From an uncultured Muribaculaceae bacterium (lineage in GTDB: Bacteria; Bacteroidota; Bacteroidia; Bacteroidales; Muribaculaceae): a DNA stretch of 64,000 nucleotides. Numbering within the stretch: position 1 is the stretch's first letter; each line of letters starts with the position of its first letter. Below, piece after piece: positions 46,679 to 56,700 of this stretch. The translations under genes and the position numbers were made by a program. The stretch is from assembly GCA_947627615.1 (NCBI GenBank), contig CANQWS010000008.1, positions 21,389-85,388 on the forward strand. Direction: 5' to 3'. Below the pieces are notes generated by a model, which did not search any database, was not told the origin of the DNA, and worked only from the letters and a program-made list of their open reading frames with translations.

Positions 46679-48673
46679 ATGAAACATTATATCAACCGCC
46701 TCATGGTTGCCGCCTCGTGCATTATGGCATTAAGCGCCTGCGACGACAACTCATGGAACGACAAACTCGACGGGTTTGAGGAACCGCGCCCCCAGGACGT
46801 GAAGAAAATCAGCTACACCCTCACTCCCAACGATTACAAACTCATAGCCAACAACAGCACCAACAAGGCGCTGGCAGGCGATGAGCTGGCCGCCGACCTG
46901 CAAGCCGTGGCCAGCCAGTGCTACTTCACTGACAAAATTGACCCGCTGGACTACATACCCGCGCTGCTTTCCGATCCGCAGTTCCCCTACTTCGCCCTCT
47001 CCAACGGCTCGGCCATCAAGGTGACCTACCAGACCCTGGGCGAACAGCCCGAGCAGGTGACCGGAGTGGTGACCGCCCCGAAGTACACCGTATCGGAACA
47101 GGACTACAAGGACGCTTGGGACAACGGCGACAACTACGCCAACTCGTTCGCACCCTCCTGCCCTGCCGTCAACAACATACCCAACATCCTGGCCAAGGCC
47201 TATCCCGACGCCGAGGAAGGACAGTATGTGGTCGTGACCTACAACAACGCCTCCCAGGACCCCGAAGTGGGAGAGAAACCCTTTGAACTCACCTCGGTGC
47301 TCGGCACCGCAGCCACAGGCCAGAATCTGACGGTCAACGGCTATGTGTCGGCCATCGATGTCCAGGGCTTCGTGCTCACCGACGCATCAGGCTCCATCTA
47401 CTGCTACCGCGGCCGCGACTACAATGACGGCTCCATCAAGATTGGAACCCAGCTGGCGCTCGCCGGCACCGTGGCCTCGCGCAACAAGAGCATCCAGTTC
47501 GGCAACGCCGCCACATTCGAGATCAAGGGCGATCAGGAAGTGAAATATCCCGCAGCCAAGACCTACACCGGCGCCGAACTCGACGCACTTGTGGCCCAGT
47601 CAACGATTCCCGCCTGCACCTACGTGTCAATGACCGGCAAGGTAAAAATCAACGGCAACAACACCAACCTCATCATCGACGGCGCCTCCACCGCACAGGG
47701 CAGCCCCTCGTACTGCACTCCGGAAATTCAGGCCCAGCTCGTTGACGGCTCCACCGTCACGGTCAACGGCTACTGGTATGCCGTTGCAGGCGGCCGCTAC
47801 TGCTCCATCTGCGTGACGTCAGTGACAGCGCCCTCAAAGGCCAACACCGCTGCCGCATCACGCGCTCTCGAAGTGTCATCGGAAAAGGAGAACACCATCT
47901 ACTACTTCGACGGAACCGCATGGTCAGCTCCCTCGAACATGACCATGCTCAACCACGCCGATTATCAGGCCATGGGCCAGAGCCGCGACAACCTCTCCGG
48001 CACCCTGCCCCAGACCATGATTCCGGCCTATCTGCGCACCAAATTCCCCTACGCCCAGCCCAACGACGTGAAATTCGTGGCATTCGCCTACTACAACGGC
48101 TCGTCGACGGAGACACGCTGCGCCCGCTGCATTTTCAACGGCTCGGAATGGGAAGGCGGATTCAACGGCGCCAACTATGTCACCTCGCAGTTCGTCAAGA
48201 AGAACGGCAAGTGGAACTACAGCCCCGACGTGGAGATAACCCTCCCCGCAGGCAAAGGCATAGAAATCTCCACCCTTTACTTCCAGACATGCGTTGACTG
48301 GGTGAAGGACAATGTGCCCGACGGCGCCGCCTACATCTCGTCATACGGCAACAACGAATACTATTGCGGTACCTCGGCCTACCAGGGCAACGTTGACCTG
48401 CGTCCCTCTGCCGCCAAATCGCAGTATTCAGGCTATCAGTCAATGACCGACGACGAGGTTGTGGCTCTGGAGAAGAAACGTTTCGAGACCGAAGTGATGC
48501 CGGCCGCCCTCGCCATCCTTCACCCGGATGCAGCCCCGACCCCCAAAGGAATCGAGCCGGAGTACATCATCAACTTCTACTATTACGACGGCACAACCAA
48601 GCCGGCCACCATCATCTACAAGGTGACAGGCACTGCCCAATTCGAGTACGTAAGCTGTACATGGAACAAATGA
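46679..48673 (+). CDS. Receptor-associated lipoprotein, not SusD-like
   Basis: This 664-residue lipoprotein has a lipobox (SCIMALSAC) and is probably anchored at the cell surface beside the receptor encoded 31 bases upstream. It contains repeated small beta domains that look like OB folds (TVNGYVSAIDVQGFVLTDASG, VSMTGKVKINGNNTNLIIDG), with short linkers, and many Tyr/Asn residues. I do not recognise a SusD TPR fold or a glycosidase motif. Possible roles are ligand binding or scaffold. The second ATG is chosen as it yields the shortest signal peptide. Confidence 0.65.
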   Translation: MKHYINRLMVAASCIMALSACDDNSWNDKLDGFEEPRPQDVKKISYTLTPNDYKLIANNSTNKALAGDELAADLQAVASQCYFTDKIDPLDYIPALLSDPQFPYFALSNGSAIKVTYQTLGEQPEQVTGVVTAPKYTVSEQDYKDAWDNGDNYANSFAPSCPAVNNIPNILAKAYPDAEEGQYVVVTYNNASQDPEVGEKPFELTSVLGTAATGQNLTVNGYVSAIDVQGFVLTDASGSIYCYRGRDYNDGSIKIGTQLALAGTVASRNKSIQFGNAATFEIKGDQEVKYPAAKTYTGAELDALVAQSTIPACTYVSMTGKVKINGNNTNLIIDGASTAQGSPSYCTPEIQAQLVDGSTVTVNGYWYAVAGGRYCSICVTSVTAPSKANTAAASRALEVSSEKENTIYYFDGTAWSAPSNMTMLNHADYQAMGQSRDNLSGTLPQTMIPAYLRTKFPYAQPNDVKFVAFAYYNGSSTETRCARCIFNGSEWEGGFNGANYVTSQFVKKNGKWNYSPDVEITLPAGKGIEISTLYFQTCVDWVKDNVPDGAAYISSYGNNEYYCGTSAYQGNVDLRPSAAKSQYSGYQSMTDDEVVALEKKRFETEVMPAALAILHPDAAPTPKGIEPEYIINFYYYDGTTKPATIIYKVTGTAQFEYVSCTWNK

Positions 48674-48703
48674 TATAGCAACCCCATATCACATTCCTCT
48701 TCA

Positions 48704-48741
48704 CGGAGCCGCCATCAGCTGGCGGCTCCGTTGCTTTTTTT
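48704..48741 (+). terminator. Terminator of the receptor operon
   Basis: CGGAGCCGCC (48704-48713) and GGCGGCTCCG (48721-48730) form a perfect 10-base stem, then TTGCTTTTTTT. Textbook intrinsic terminator. Confidence 0.9.
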
Positions 48742-48752
48742 GACCGGAAATC

Positions 48753-48783
48753 TTGACAGAGTGGAAACAAATGCGTAACTTTG
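48753..48783 (+). promoter_or_regulatory. Promoter of the metK riboswitch transcript
   Basis: TTG (48753-48755) and TAACTTTG (48776-48783) are 20 bases apart, the ideal Bacteroidetes promoter. Transcription should begin a few bases before the riboswitch stem at 48797. Confidence 0.8.
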
Positions 48784-48796
48784 CGCCATCAAAAAA

Positions 48797-48850
48797 AAGT
48801 GGACAAATTTGGCTGCTTGCAACCACTTCCCAAAAAAATGCTAAAACCGC
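48797..48850 (+). promoter_or_regulatory. SAM-II riboswitch aptamer upstream of metK
   Basis: A hairpin AAGTGG/CCACTT (48797-48802 with 48823-48828) encloses a loop with ATTTGGCTGCTTGCAA, followed by an A-rich linker and ATGCTAAAACCGC. The order, spacing and bases match the SAM-II class: stem, loop with TTTNNC and TTGCAA, then GCTAAAA and a closing strand. The GG in the loop could pair with CC at 48847-48848, the position where the known structure has CC with GG, which is a compensatory change. SAM-II is known from Bacteroidetes and binds S-adenosylmethionine, the product of the downstream enzyme. Confidence 0.8.
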
Positions 48851-48897
48851 ACTATCATACACGGACTTCCGCCCAGGCGGATGCTCCGGCGACGGTC

Positions 48898-48930
48898 AAG
48901 GCATTGCGGAAAAGCAACGCCTTTTTTGTT
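48898..48930 (+). terminator. Terminator between the riboswitch and metK
   Basis: AAGGCaTTGC (48898-48907) and GCAAcGCCTT (48914-48923) pair around a GGAAAA loop, followed by TTTTTGTTTT. The stem and T run are typical. It lies 38 bases before the metK ATG. CCGCA (48847-48851) at the aptamer end can pair with TGCGG (48905-48909) in the terminator arm, a possible antiterminator. Confidence 0.8.
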
Positions 48931-48967
48931 TTCCGAAACAAAAAATCTAAAGTCAATCAACAACGCA

Positions 48968-50284
48968 ATGAGCAAAAATTATCTCTTTACCTCAGAATCC
49001 GTTTCCGAAGGTCATCCCGACAAAGTAGCCGACCAGATTTCCGATGCCATACTCGATGAGTTCCTGGCCTACGACCCGGAATCGAAAGTGGCCTGCGAAA
49101 CGCTTGTCACCACCGGCCATGTCACTGTGGCCGGCGAAGTCAAAAGCAAAGCCTACGTGGATCTCCAGGAAGTGACCCGCGACGTGATCAAATCCATTGG
49201 CTACGACCGCAGCGAGCTCAAATTCGAGGCTGAATCGTGCGGCGTACTTTCGGCGCTCCACGAGCAGAGCCAGGACATAAACCGCGGCGTGGAGCGTGAA
49301 AGCCTCGAGGACCAGGGCGCCGGCGACCAGGGCATGATGTTCGGCTACGCCACGAACGAGACGGCCACCTACATGCCCCTGCCGCTCTATCTGAGCCATC
49401 TGCTGCTCCGCGAACTCACGGACATACGCCGCGAGGGCCGAGAAATGACCTACACGGACGCCAACGGAAACGAACGCACATATCTGCGCCCTGACTCCAA
49501 GAGCCAGGTGACAGTGGAGTACACGCCCGACAACCGCCCGGTGCGCGTGAACACCATCGTGATCTCCACACAGCACGACGACTTCATCCAGCCCTCCGAC
49601 ACAGTAAGCCAGGAAGAGGCCGACAGGCTGATGCTTGACCGCATAACCCGCGACGTGACCGAAATACTGATTCCGCGCCTCAGACAGCGCCTCACCCCCG
49701 CGGAAGCCGCCATGATTGACTCCGACGTGAGGATTCTGGTGAACCCTACGGGCAAATTCGTGATCGGTGGCCCTCACGGCGACACCGGACTTACCGGCCG
49801 CAAAATCATTGTTGACACCTACGGAGGCCGCGGCGCCCACGGCGGCGGCGCGTTCTCGGGCAAAGACCCGTCGAAAGTGGACCGCTCGGCCGCCTACGCC
49901 GCCCGCCACATAGCCAAGAATCTCGTAGCCGCCGGCGTGGCCGACCAGGTTCTGGTGCAGGTAGCCTACGCAATAGGCGTGGCCAGCCCGGTAAGCCTCT
50001 ATGTCAACACCTACGGCACCTCCCATCTGCCCATCTCCGACGCCGAACTGTCGGAGCGCGTGGCCGAGCTCGTGGACATGCGTCCCCACGCCATAGAGCG
50101 CCGTCTGAAACTCCGCAATCCCATCTATCGCGAGACCGCTTCCTACGGCCACATGGGACGCGAACCCCGGACCGTCACCAAGCACTTCCACTCCCGCTAC
50201 GAGGGCGACCGCACGGTGGAAGTGGAACTGTTCACATGGGAAAAGCTTGACCTTAAGGCGGTATTCGAGAAAGAATTATTTTGA
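48968..50284 (+). CDS. metK: S-adenosylmethionine synthetase
   Basis: This 438-residue enzyme makes S-adenosylmethionine from methionine and ATP. Signature residues are [20 protein letters not shown] at the N-terminus, the [12 protein letters not shown] loop, and [16 protein letters not shown] near residue 295. Length is at the upper end of the family but the extra residues are in loops. The ATG at 48968 matches the family start; an earlier in-frame start would include the terminator and riboswitch. Control is likely by the SAM-II riboswitch and terminator, a direct product-feedback loop. Confidence 0.96.
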   Translation: MSKNYLFTSESVSEGHPDKVADQISDAILDEFLAYDPESKVACETLVTTGHVTVAGEVKSKAYVDLQEVTRDVIKSIGYDRSELKFEAESCGVLSALHEQSQDINRGVERESLEDQGAGDQGMMFGYATNETATYMPLPLYLSHLLLRELTDIRREGREMTYTDANGNERTYLRPDSKSQVTVEYTPDNRPVRVNTIVISTQHDDFIQPSDTVSQEEADRLMLDRITRDVTEILIPRLRQRLTPAEAAMIDSDVRILVNPTGKFVIGGPHGDTGLTGRKIIVDTYGGRGAHGGGAFSGKDPSKVDRSAAYAARHIAKNLVAAGVADQVLVQVAYAIGVASPVSLYVNTYGTSHLPISDAELSERVAELVDMRPHAIERRLKLRNPIYRETASYGHMGREPRTVTKHFHSRYEGDRTVEVELFTWEKLDLKAVFEKELF

Positions 50285-50398
50285 AAAAGTCCGAAAAATA
50301 TTGTAACTTTGTGCGCTATATGGCGCCCGATAGCCCGCAGGCATCGGCGTCAGGCCACTTAAACCAGTGAAAATAAATATTATACATACTTAAATTTA
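50281..50398 (+). promoter_or_regulatory. Promoter and leader of the foldase gene
   Basis: TTG (50281-50283, overlapping the metK stop) and TAACTTTG (50304-50311) are 20 bases apart, a consensus promoter. The 80-base leader can form CGCCCGAT/ATCGGCG with a bulge near 50325-50358. Confidence 0.65.
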
Positions 50399-52492
50399 AT
50401 GGCAACCTTAGAGAAAATCAGAAGCAAATCAGTGCTTTTGCTCATCATCATCGGTGCAGCCCTTCTGGCATTCATCATCGGTGACTTCTTCAGCTCGAGC
50501 CGCACTCTGTTCGGCGTCGGCAGCACCGTCGCCAAAGTCGACGGCAAATCCATAGACATTCAGGAATTCCAGAATCAGGTCCAGCAGGCCAGCCAGCAGG
50601 CCCAGAACTCCGGTCAGAAAGTTGACCAGGCCGTGCTCCAGCAGCAGGTGCTCAACCAGATGATAGCCCAGGCCCTGTTCAATGAAGAGGTAGAGGCTCT
50701 GGGACTTACAGTCACCGACCAGGAACTGTCGGACGCCATGGTAGGCCCGCACTCACAGGCCTTCAACGCCATGGTGATGCAGATGTCACAGGGTCAGTAC
50801 AACGCCCAGTTGCTTCACGACATGATTTCCAATCCTCAGAAATATCAGCTCCAGCCCGAGCAGGTGAACCAGTTGCGCAACCTGTGGCTCGGATTCGAGA
50901 AGGACATGGAGCAGCGTCTCATCCAGGCCAAGTTCGGCAACCTGTTCGCCGGCACACTCGTGGCCAACAAGCTTGACGCCAAGGCTCTCTATGACGATGC
51001 AGCCAACACCGGCAAGATGGCTTACGCCTACAAGCCTTTCTCGGCTATCTCCGACGACGACCCCAAAGTGGCCGTGACCGACGAGGAAATCGAGGCCGAA
51101 TGGAAGAGAACCAAAGAGAACTACGTGATTGACGAGGAAGTCCGCGACATTGACTACATCACCGTCAACATCCAGCCGTCGGCCGCCGACATCACCAAGG
51201 GCGAAGGCCGCGTAGCCGACCTCATCACAGCTCTCAACGAAAAGGAAGGCACCCTCGGAATGGACGGATTCGATGAATTCGTAAGCAACCGCTACACCGT
51301 TCCCGTGAGCCGCCTCACCGACCAGAAGCTCCGCCACTTCGCCGATTCAGCATCGGTGGGTTCGGCCAAGATAATCAACCGCGTGGGCAACAACTTCCAG
51401 ATCGCCAAACTTCTGAGCCGCGACGCCAAGATTGACTCCGCCAACATCAACGTGGTAGCCGTTCAGGGCAACCGCGCCCAGATTGACTCCGTTCTCCTTG
51501 CCCTCAACTCGGGCAAGAGCTTCGCCGACGTTCAGAAACAGTATGCTTCAAGCGTAAGCGGCAATCAGGACAGCGTGTGGGTTTCACTCATCGATCCCAG
51601 CCTTGCCACCGTCAAGGATGTTATAGCTACCGTAGCTCCCGGCCAGTATGTGCTTGCCGACACCACGGCAGCCGAAGGCGCGGCAACCATGCTGGTACGC
51701 GTCAACAACCGCCGCGCCGCAGTGCCTGTGGTCGAGATGGCAGCAGTTGACTACACCATCGACCCCTCCGCCGCCACCATCAACGAGCTTCAGGCCAAAC
51801 TGCAGAAATATATCGACGAGAATCCTACCGCCGAGGCTTTCGCAGCCAACGCCGTGAAGGCCGGCTATCAGGTGTTCCCCGCCCAGGTTTCGGTTTCCAC
51901 ACCTCAGATTGGTCACATGCCTGACAGCCGCTCGGCTATCATCTGGGCCATGAAAGCCAAGAAGGGCAAAGTATCGCCCGTGTTCGGCGACGAGAACGAC
52001 AATTACTTCATTGCCGTCGCCCTCAATGACATCTACGATGACTACATCCCGGCAACCGAGCCTCAGGTCAAGAAGATGATCACCGGCAAGCTCCGCAACG
52101 ACAAGAAAGCCGAAGCCCTCATTGCCCAGTACAACGGCAAGGCCAAGGACGTCAACGGTTATGCATCGGCAATGGGTGTTAAAGTTGACACCGCTGCCGT
52201 GAACTTCGCTCAGTTCAACATCATGTATCCCGATTATGTAGGCCCGAAGGTAGTGGCCAAGACCTACAACGCCAAGAAAGGCCAGTTCTTCGGCCCGATG
52301 CAGGCATCTAACGGCGTGGTAGTAATGCAGGTTGCCGATGTTGAGACCAACGGCCGCCCCTACAGCTTCGAGGAAAGCGCCGCTGCCTACTCGCGTACAC
52401 GCGGTGCCGACATTCTCAACAGAATGCTTCCCAACATCCTCATGGGCAAGAAGAAAGTCAAGAACAATCTGGCCGAGTTCTTCCACGATTGA
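50399..52492 (+). CDS. SurA/PpiD-like periplasmic foldase with degenerate parvulin domain
   Basis: This 697-residue protein has one N-terminal membrane helix (VLLLIIIGAALLAFIIGDFF), then a SurA-type N-terminal chaperone region (KVDGKSIDIQEFQNQVQQAS, LNQMIAQALFNEEVEALGL) and a parvulin-like segment near residues 310-435. In that segment the parvulin ARHIL strand is replaced by ANINVVAVQG, and the GGDLGWF loop by SGNQDSVWVSL, so peptidyl-prolyl isomerase activity is doubtful. A role in folding outer-membrane proteins is likely. Own promoter; terminator at 52525-52556. Confidence 0.88.
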   Translation: MATLEKIRSKSVLLLIIIGAALLAFIIGDFFSSSRTLFGVGSTVAKVDGKSIDIQEFQNQVQQASQQAQNSGQKVDQAVLQQQVLNQMIAQALFNEEVEALGLTVTDQELSDAMVGPHSQAFNAMVMQMSQGQYNAQLLHDMISNPQKYQLQPEQVNQLRNLWLGFEKDMEQRLIQAKFGNLFAGTLVANKLDAKALYDDAANTGKMAYAYKPFSAISDDDPKVAVTDEEIEAEWKRTKENYVIDEEVRDIDYITVNIQPSAADITKGEGRVADLITALNEKEGTLGMDGFDEFVSNRYTVPVSRLTDQKLRHFADSASVGSAKIINRVGNNFQIAKLLSRDAKIDSANINVVAVQGNRAQIDSVLLALNSGKSFADVQKQYASSVSGNQDSVWVSLIDPSLATVKDVIATVAPGQYVLADTTAAEGAATMLVRVNNRRAAVPVVEMAAVDYTIDPSAATINELQAKLQKYIDENPTAEAFAANAVKAGYQVFPAQVSVSTPQIGHMPDSRSAIIWAMKAKKGKVSPVFGDENDNYFIAVALNDIYDDYIPATEPQVKKMITGKLRNDKKAEALIAQYNGKAKDVNGYASAMGVKVDTAAVNFAQFNIMYPDYVGPKVVAKTYNAKKGQFFGPMQASNGVVVMQVADVETNGRPYSFEESAAAYSRTRGADILNRMLPNILMGKKKVKNNLAEFFHD

Positions 52493-52524
52493 CATCGAGC
52501 TTTCGCTCAAAGCCATATACAGAA

Positions 52525-52556
52525 ATCCGGGGCCACTCGCCCCGGATTTTTTATTG
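52525..52556 (+). terminator. Terminator of the foldase gene
   Basis: ATCCGGGGC (52525-52533) and GCCCCGGAT (52539-52547) with a five-base loop, followed by TTTTTTATTG. Confidence 0.92.
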
Positions 52557-52603
52557 TCTTGCCGGGAGGGATTGGAGGTGGGCGGGAGTAAATTAGGAAA
52601 ATC

Positions 52604-52635
52604 GTTTCGTAAACGGAAGATTTTGCGTAATTTTG
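52604..52635 (+). promoter_or_regulatory. Promoter of carAB with a small palindrome
   Basis: TAATTTTG (52628-52635) is the -7 element. CGTTT-CGT-AAACG (52604-52616) is a short palindrome at the -33 position and could be an operator. No attenuation leader is visible. Confidence 0.5.
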
Positions 52636-52702
52636 CAAGGTTTTCCCGTGTCATTTCATGCGAAACCACCGTAATTTTATTGGTAACACATCTATCTATC
52701 GC

Positions 52703-53773
52703 ATGCACAAACACTTAACGGCTGTGCTCGAACTCGAGGACGGCACACGATTCGAAGGCAAATCCTTCGGTTATGAAGGCGCCACATCCGGCGAAGTGGT
52801 ATTCAACACCGCCATGACCGGCTACCCCGAAAGCCTGACCGACCCATCATACGAAGGTCAGATTCTCGTAACAACCTATCCCCTTCTGGGCAACTACGGA
52901 GTGCCTCCCCAACGCGAGAAAGACGACGTCAGCGAGTTTTACGAAAGTTCACGTATCCACTGCCGGGCCATTGTGGCTCAGGACTACTCGTGGGACCATT
53001 CCCACTGGCAGGCAGAGCGTTCTCTGGCCGAATGGCTGAAGCAGGAGAAGGTGCCGGGTATCTACGGCATTGACACCCGCGCGCTGACCAAGCACCTGCG
53101 CGAACACGGCTCGATGCTCGGACGCATAACCGTGGGCGATGCGGAACCGGCCGATTTCTACGACCCCAACAAGGAAAATCTTGTGGCCAGGGTGAGCACA
53201 CCGAAGGTGGAGATTCACGGAGAGGGCGACAAGACGGTGGTGCTTGTTGACTGCGGAGTGAAGCACAACATAATCCGCTGCCTGACACGCCGTGGCGTGC
53301 GGGTGGTCCTTGTGCCGTGGGACTACGATTTCAACAGCCTTGACTATGACGGACTTTTCATCTCCAACGGTCCGGGCAATCCGGATATGGTGGATGTCAC
53401 CGTCAGAAATCTGCGCAAGGCGCTTGAGGGCGCCAAGCCTATATGCGGAATATGCATGGGCAACCAGCTGCTCGCTAAAGCCGCGGGTGCAAGCACCTTC
53501 AAGCTCAAATACGGCCACCGAAGCCACAACCAGCCTGTGCGCCGCGCCGGAACGGACCATTGCTACGTAACGTCGCAGAATCACGGCTTTGCCGTTGACA
53601 CCACCACCCTTCCCGATGACTGGGAGGCGCTGTTCACCAACATGAACGACGGTACCAACGAAGGCATCCGCCACAAAAGCAAGCCGTTTTTCTCGGCCCA
53701 GTTCCATCCCGAGGCCTCAAGCGGTCCGAAGGACACGGAGTTTCTTTTCGACGAATTCATTTCACTTCTTTAA
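52703..53773 (+). CDS. carA: Carbamoyl-phosphate synthase small subunit
   Basis: This 356-residue subunit hydrolyses glutamine and channels ammonia to CarB for pyrimidine and arginine synthesis. The N-terminal domain has LELEDGTRFEGKSFGYEGATSGEVVFNTAMTGYPESLTDPSYEGQ read in parts, and the class I amidotransferase domain has PICGICMGNQLLAKAAG with the nucleophile Cys, and QFHPEASSGPKDTEFLFDEF with the His-Glu pair. The ATG at 52703 matches the family. carB follows after 12 bases. Confidence 0.96.
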   Translation: MHKHLTAVLELEDGTRFEGKSFGYEGATSGEVVFNTAMTGYPESLTDPSYEGQILVTTYPLLGNYGVPPQREKDDVSEFYESSRIHCRAIVAQDYSWDHSHWQAERSLAEWLKQEKVPGIYGIDTRALTKHLREHGSMLGRITVGDAEPADFYDPNKENLVARVSTPKVEIHGEGDKTVVLVDCGVKHNIIRCLTRRGVRVVLVPWDYDFNSLDYDGLFISNGPGNPDMVDVTVRNLRKALEGAKPICGICMGNQLLAKAAGASTFKLKYGHRSHNQPVRRAGTDHCYVTSQNHGFAVDTTTLPDDWEALFTNMNDGTNEGIRHKSKPFFSAQFHPEASSGPKDTEFLFDEFISLL

Positions 53774-53785
53774 AACCAGCGGACT

Positions 53786-56700
53786 ATGACCAACGACACA
53801 ACAATCAAAAAAGTGCTACTTCTGGGAAGCGGCGCACTGAAGATAGGCGAGGCGGGCGAATTTGACTACAGCGGCTCGCAGGCACTCAAGGCCATGAAAG
53901 AAGAGGGCATCACCACGGTCCTCATCAATCCCAACATAGCCACGGTCCAGACCTCGGAAGGCATAGCCGACAAGATATATTTCCTGCCCGTGACTCCGGA
54001 GTTTGTGGAGCGCGTGATCAGCAGGGAACGCCCCGACGGCATTCTGCTCGCGTTCGGCGGCCAGACCGCCCTCAACTGCGGAGTGGAGCTGTACCGTTCG
54101 GGAGTGCTCGAACGTTACGGCGTGAAGGTCCTCGGCACACCGGTCCAGGCCATCATGGACACGGAGGACAGGGAGCTGTTCGTGGAGAAACTCGACCAGA
54201 TTTCGGTGAAAACCATACGCAGCCATGCCGTTGACAGCATCGAGGACGCCCGCGAGGCAGCCGCCGCACTGGGCTATCCGGTGATTGTGCGTGCGGCCTA
54301 CGCCCTCGGCGGCCTCGGCAGCGGCTTCTGCGACAACGAGACCGAGCTGACGGCCCTGGTGGAGAAAGCGCTGTCGTTCTCTCCGCAGGTGCTAATAGAG
54401 AAATCGCTCAAAGGGTGGAAGGAAGTGGAGTACGAGGTGGTCCGCGACCGCTTCGACAACTGCATCACGGTGTGCAACATGGAGAACTTCGACCCGCTCG
54501 GCATCCACACCGGCGAGTCCATTGTAGTGGCCCCCTCGCAGACGCTCTCGAACGAGGACTACCACTACCTGCGCAAGCTTGCCATAAAAATCATACGCCA
54601 CATAGGCATAGTGGGCGAATGCAACGTGCAGTATGCCTTTGACCCGGATTCCATGGACTACCGGGTGATAGAGGTCAACGCCCGCCTGAGCCGTTCCTCG
54701 GCCCTGGCGTCGAAAGCCACAGGCTATCCGCTGGCATTCGTGGCAGCCAAGCTGGGCCTCGGCTACGGCCTTTTCGACCTCAAGAACGCGGTGACGAAGG
54801 ACACACCGGCCTTCTTCGAGCCGGCGCTTGACTACGTTGTGTGCAAGATACCGCGCTGGGACCTTGGCAAGTTCCACGGAGTGAGACGCGAGATAGGATC
54901 GTCGATGAAATCCGTGGGCGAGGTGATGTCAATAGGGCGCACATTCGAGGAAGCCATCCAGAAGGGACTGCGCATGATAGGCCAGGGCATGCACGGATTC
55001 GTGGCCAACCACGAGATGGACACCGACAACCTGGAGGACGCTCTGGCACGACCCACGGACCGGCGCATATTCGCCATTTCCCAGGCCATGCTCGGCGACA
55101 TGAGCATAGAGCGCATCCACGAGCTGACGAAAATAGACCGCTGGTTCCTCTACCGCCTCCACAACATTGTCGACACCTACCGCGACCTCGAAGCCATAAA
55201 CGATGTGACCGCCATTCCGGCCGAACTGCTGAAAACAGCCAAGCAGCAGGGATTTTCGGACTTCCAGATAGCCCGCGCCGTCAGCTCGCACCGCGATGCG
55301 CTCGCCGTCAGGGCCCGCCGCAAACATCTGGGCATCCTGCCGGTGGTGAAACAGATCGACACCCTTGCCGCCGAATATCCGGCCATGACCAACTACCTCT
55401 ATCTCACCTACAACGGCACTGAAAACGACATCAGCTACGAGCATGACGGGCGTTCGGTTATCGTGCTCGGATCCGGCGCCTACCGCATAGGCAGCTCGGT
55501 GGAATTTGACTGGTGTTCGGTCAACGCGCTCCAGACCGTGCGCCGCGAGGGATGGCGCTCGGTGATGATAAACTACAATCCGGAGACAGTGTCGACGGAC
55601 TACGACATGTGTGACCGCCTCTATTTCGACGAGCTGACCTACGAACGCGTCATGGACATCCTTGACATGGAACAGCCCCATGGAGTGATACTGTCAGTTG
55701 GAGGCCAGATTCCCAACAATCTCGCCACACGCCTGGACGAAGCGAACGTCAACATCCTCGGCACGCCGGCAAGCAGCATTGACAACGCCGAGGACCGCAA
55801 CAAATTCTCGGCCATGCTTGACCGTCTGGGCATAGACCAGCCCCGCTGGCGCGAGCTGACCAGTTTCGAGGACATTGACCGCTTCATTGACGAGGTGGGA
55901 TTTCCGGTGCTTGTGCGGCCGAGCTACGTGCTGTCAGGAGCGGCGATGAACGTCTGCTCCAACGCCGACGAGCTGCAGCGGTTCCTGCGTCTGGCAGCCG
56001 ACGTGTCAAAGGAGCATCCGGTGGTGGTGACCGAATTCATTCAGGAAGCCAAGGAGATAGAGATGGACGCCGTGGCCCAGGACGGAGAGATTGTGGTCTA
56101 TGCCATTTCGGAGCACATAGAATATGCCGGAGTCCATTCCGGCGACGCCACCATCCAGTTCCCGCCGCAGAAACTCTACGTGGAGACCATGCGCCGCATC
56201 AAGAAAGTCAGCAGCCTCATAGCCAAAGCGCTGAAAATCTCCGGACCGTTCAACATACAGTTCCTTGCCAAGAACAACGACATCAAGGTCATAGAATGCA
56301 ACCTGCGCGCGTCGCGCTCATTCCCGTTCGTGAGCAAGGTATTGAAAATCAACTTCATTGACATAGCCACCAAGATCATGCTCGGCATCCGCGTGGAGAA
56401 ACCTGCCAAGAGCCTGTTTGACCTTGACTACGTGGGCATCAAAGCCTCGCAGTTCAGCTTCTCGCGTCTGCAGGGCGCCGACCCGGTTCTCGGCGTGGAC
56501 ATGTCGTCGACCGGCGAGGTGGGCTGCATAGGCAACGACACCTCCGAGGCCATCCTCAAATCCATGCTCTCGGTGGGTCTGCGCGTTCCGGCCAAGGAGA
56601 AAGGAGTGCTTCTGTCAACCGGCTCGGCGCGCCAGAAGGCGTCGATGCTCGAGGCCGCATGCATGCTCCGCGACAACGGCTATAAAATCTACGCCACTGG

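Noticed and set aside
48992..50191. Long open frame on the minus strand opposite metK
   Set aside because: The plus strand holds an unmistakable, full-length MetK. The opposite frame has no family motif, and such frames recur opposite GC-rich genes across the window, for example opposite asnS, pheT and carB.
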